A DNA stretch of 64,000 bases from assembly GCA_964404255.1 (NCBI GenBank), contig CAYOJJ010000004.1, positions 1 through 64,000 on the forward strand, written 5' to 3'. The position numbers and the translations under genes were made by a program. The notes under the pieces are model-generated. The model had not been told where the DNA came from. It did not search any database and was given only the letters and a program-made list of their open reading frames with translations. This DNA comes from JAFDZW01 sp964404255. Lineage in GTDB: Bacteria; Bacteroidota; Ignavibacteria; Palsa-1295. Below are positions 62,199 through 64,000 of this stretch, piece by piece (position 1 is the first letter of the stretch; every line of letters starts with the position of its first letter).

Positions 62199-64000
62199 TT
62201 AAGCTGCTGCAGCCAGGTTAGAATCCTTTTTGAGACGGACGCTAACGATCTTCGAGACACCATCTTCTTCTTGTGTTACTCCATATAACGCATCGGCTGC
62301 TGCCATGGTACGCTTGTTATGAGTGACAACAATAAACTGTGTTTCGACAGTAAACTTCTTGATAAGTTGTAAGAAGCGATCGACATTAGCATCATCGAGT
62401 GGTGCATCGACCTCATCGAGAATACAGAACGGGCTCGGCTTCACCAGGTAGATGGAGAATAAAAGCGCAATCGCCGTCATGGTTTTTTCACCACCGGAGA
62501 GTGATTCGATACCATGCGGCTTCTTGCCTCTCGGACGGGCCGTAATAATGATCTGGGCTTCGAGCGGGTCTTTACCTTCTTCAAGAGCTAATTCGCACTC
62601 ATCACCTTCATTAAAGAGCGAACGGAATATTTCCTGAAAATTCTTACGAACCTGCTCGAAAGTCTCAAGAAATTTATTCGTTGCCGTCGTATTGATCTCT
62701 TCAATTGTCTGGAAGAGATTTTGTTGGGCATCATAGAGATCTTTGCGTTGAGTTGTTAAGAATTCCTGGCGCTCCTTCTCCTTTGTGTACTCTTCATACG
62801 CAAGATGGTTGATGTTGCCAAGGTTCTTGATCTGATTTCTTAAGCGCGCAATTTCTTCGCGGGCTTCGGCAGCGCTAAAGGGGTCCTGCTCATCGTAGGT
62901 TTTGCGCTCGATCTCTGCCAATTCGAATTCTTCTCTGGCACGGCGTTCGAATTCTGCTATTCTCGATTGCAGCTCCCTGATCTTCAGATCAAGCTCATGG
63001 CTGGCATTGACGGTTTTTTCCTGTTCGGCCCGCTGTTCACGCAGCCCTTCGCGATACTTATGAGCAAGCTGCTGCTTTTCTTTGCGCTGTTCGACGATCG
63101 ATTGGTGATTACTCTCCGATGTTTTGATCTCGGATTCCAATACCTCAAGCATCCCGTTAAGTTCACCAAGTTTTGTTTCATTGGTCGAACGCTCCTGCGT
63201 TGCACGATCAAGCTCGATGCGCTTCACCTGCATCTGCTCGCGCGTCGATGCTATTTCGGAGGTTAGCCTATTGATCTCATTGACCGTAGCATCGAATGCA
63301 TTCTGAGCTTCGATTGCTTGCAACTGGGCACTGGTATAGCGCTCCGTTTCGGCATTTAGAGCTGTTTCAGCTGTCTGTACATCCAGTTGAGAAGCAGCTA
63401 ATGCCTCTGCGGCTGTCGCATACCGTTCTTCCAATTCTTCAAGAGCAGGCGCAACATCCTTAAGCAATGACGCTTGTTCTCCTTTTCGGATGGCAAGTTG
63501 GTCGAGTTGAGTTACAATTGTAACGGCTTGCTCACCGGAACGCTTCAGGTCATAGCCGCATTGCTCAAGTGAACGCTCGGTCGAGCGGAAGGTCTGTTGA
63601 GCCGAGCGCAGGCGGTCTTCGAATTCTCCAATTTTGATCGCTGCATAGCTGGCATTATGAGCAGAGATTTCTTTCTGGATGCGATCGACCTCGGTTCTTA
63701 GTACCGTTACTTTTTCTTCAAGCTCCTGGATCTGCTGTTGTTTGCCGATCATCGAGCCTTCCGAATTCTTCTTCGAGCCGCCACGCAAGATACCCGAACG
63801 GGTAACGACTTCACCATCAGGCGTTACGACTCGTTCTATCTCGCGGTTGCCATGCAGCAACGAATAGGCACTTTGCAGATCGGTACTAAGCGATGTTCTA
63901 CCTAAGAGCATCGTATAGAGCGGTGCGAACTTACTTTCGAACGTTACTTGCGAAATAAGCCCCTGCTCGATAGATAATGCTTCAATTACCGGGACCTCGT
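62199..64000 (-). CDS. smc: Chromosome segregation protein SMC, C-terminal part (5' end outside window)
   Basis: The frame is open to the right edge: the codons upstream of the internal Met at 63909-63911 read through to 64000 without a stop, so the protein is larger than the visible 600 residues. Seen from N to C: the end of the hinge domain (RVVTPDGEVVTRSGILRGGS), a long coiled coil (about 62830-63750), and the C-terminal ATPase head with LSGGEKTMTAIALLFSIY (signature), ILDEVDAPLDD (Walker B) and FIVVTHNKRTM (H-loop). SMC condenses and segregates the chromosome. The Walker A part and the rest of the hinge lie beyond the window. Confidence 0.95.
   Translation of the reverse strand, partial: EVPVIEALSIEQGLISQVTFESKFAPLYTMLLGRTSLSTDLQSAYSLLHGNREIERVVTPDGEVVTRSGILRGGSKKNSEGSMIGKQQQIQELEEKVTVLRTEVDRIQKEISAHNASYAAIKIGEFEDRLRSAQQTFRSTERSLEQCGYDLKRSGEQAVTIVTQLDQLAIRKGEQASLLKDVAPALEELEERYATAAEALAASQLDVQTAETALNAETERYTSAQLQAIEAQNAFDATVNEINRLTSEIASTREQMQVKRIELDRATQERSTNETKLGELNGMLEVLESEIKTSESNHQSIVEQRKEKQQLAHKYREGLREQRAEQEKTVNASHELDLKIRELQSRIAEFERRAREEFELAEIERKTYDEQDPFSAAEAREEIARLRNQIKNLGNINHLAYEEYTKEKERQEFLTTQRKDLYDAQQNLFQTIEEINTTATNKFLETFEQVRKNFQEIFRSLFNEGDECELALEEGKDPLEAQIIITARPRGKKPHGIESLSGGEKTMTAIALLFSIYLVKPSPFCILDEVDAPLDDANVDRFLQLIKKFTVETQFIVVTHNKRTMAAADALYGVTQEEDGVSKIVSVRLKKDSNLAAAA

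Overview
The window looks like chromosomal DNA of a Gram-negative bacterium of the Bacteroidota/Chlorobiota (FCB) group, probably an uncultured Kapabacteria- or Ignavibacteria-like lineage. This placement is an inference. It rests on at least six proteins with a type IX secretion (T9SS) style C-terminal sorting domain, a PorV/PorQ-family barrel, three TonB-dependent receptors (two with carboxypeptidase-regulatory-like N-domains), a GWxTD protein, and TAnnTTTG promoter-like motifs. I see no phage, insertion sequence, integrase or CRISPR array. About 45 protein genes (one frameshifted, one cut by each window edge) and three tRNAs are described.

Layout. 1-1732: a FAD-dependent oxidoreductase with a long Arg/Gly/Gln/Tyr low-complexity tail, running off the left edge. 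2104-4730: a three-gene envelope operon (lipoprotein, barrel-like protein, S41 protease lipoprotein). 4837-7600: nuoF, nuoE and a TonB-like protein. 7866-12064: secreted or surface proteins (propeller lipoprotein, Rax2-like repeat protein, class C beta-lactamase-like hydrolase), then an intergenic region with a possible small ORF and a strong hairpin. 12446-16940: yqgF, rel and an in-frame TatD-outer-membrane-protein fusion. 16965-19615: a TonB-dependent receptor with a small lipoprotein. 19747-24120: a giant T9SS subtilase. 24141-33185: tRNA-Ser, a small Pro-rich ORF, a TonB receptor, a duplicated surface protein and an outer membrane protein. 33340-35531: an ABC-2 exporter pair. 35532-41680: a dense co-directional operon (GWxTD protein, lipid A-type acyltransferase, GT9 glycosyltransferase, small ORFs, Nramp-Usp fusion, cobalamin adenosyltransferase). 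41795-49906: a PorV / large surface protein / TonB receptor triad. 50029-52074: a BNR-type T9SS protein. 52246-54319: ysxC, rplI, ssb, rpsF (no rpsR). 54493-55237: a frameshifted small secreted protein and tRNA-Asn. 55386-58338: GH57 branching enzyme and a T9SS protein. 58384-59963: an unusual CDF transporter and tRNA-Leu. 60159-62129: speA. 62199 to the right edge: the C-terminal half of SMC.

How it fits together. Much of the window builds or decorates the cell envelope: receptors, barrels, T9SS cargo, lipid A and heptose-type enzymes. Housekeeping blocks (translation, stringent response, chromosome condensation, respiratory NADH oxidation) lie between. The observations most worth a second look are the oxidoreductase with a phase-separation-like tail, the TatD domain read straight into a signal-peptide-bearing barrel protein, the CDF transporter with three C-terminal dimerisation-like modules, the internally duplicated 1291-residue surface protein, and the receptor/surface/PorV triad.
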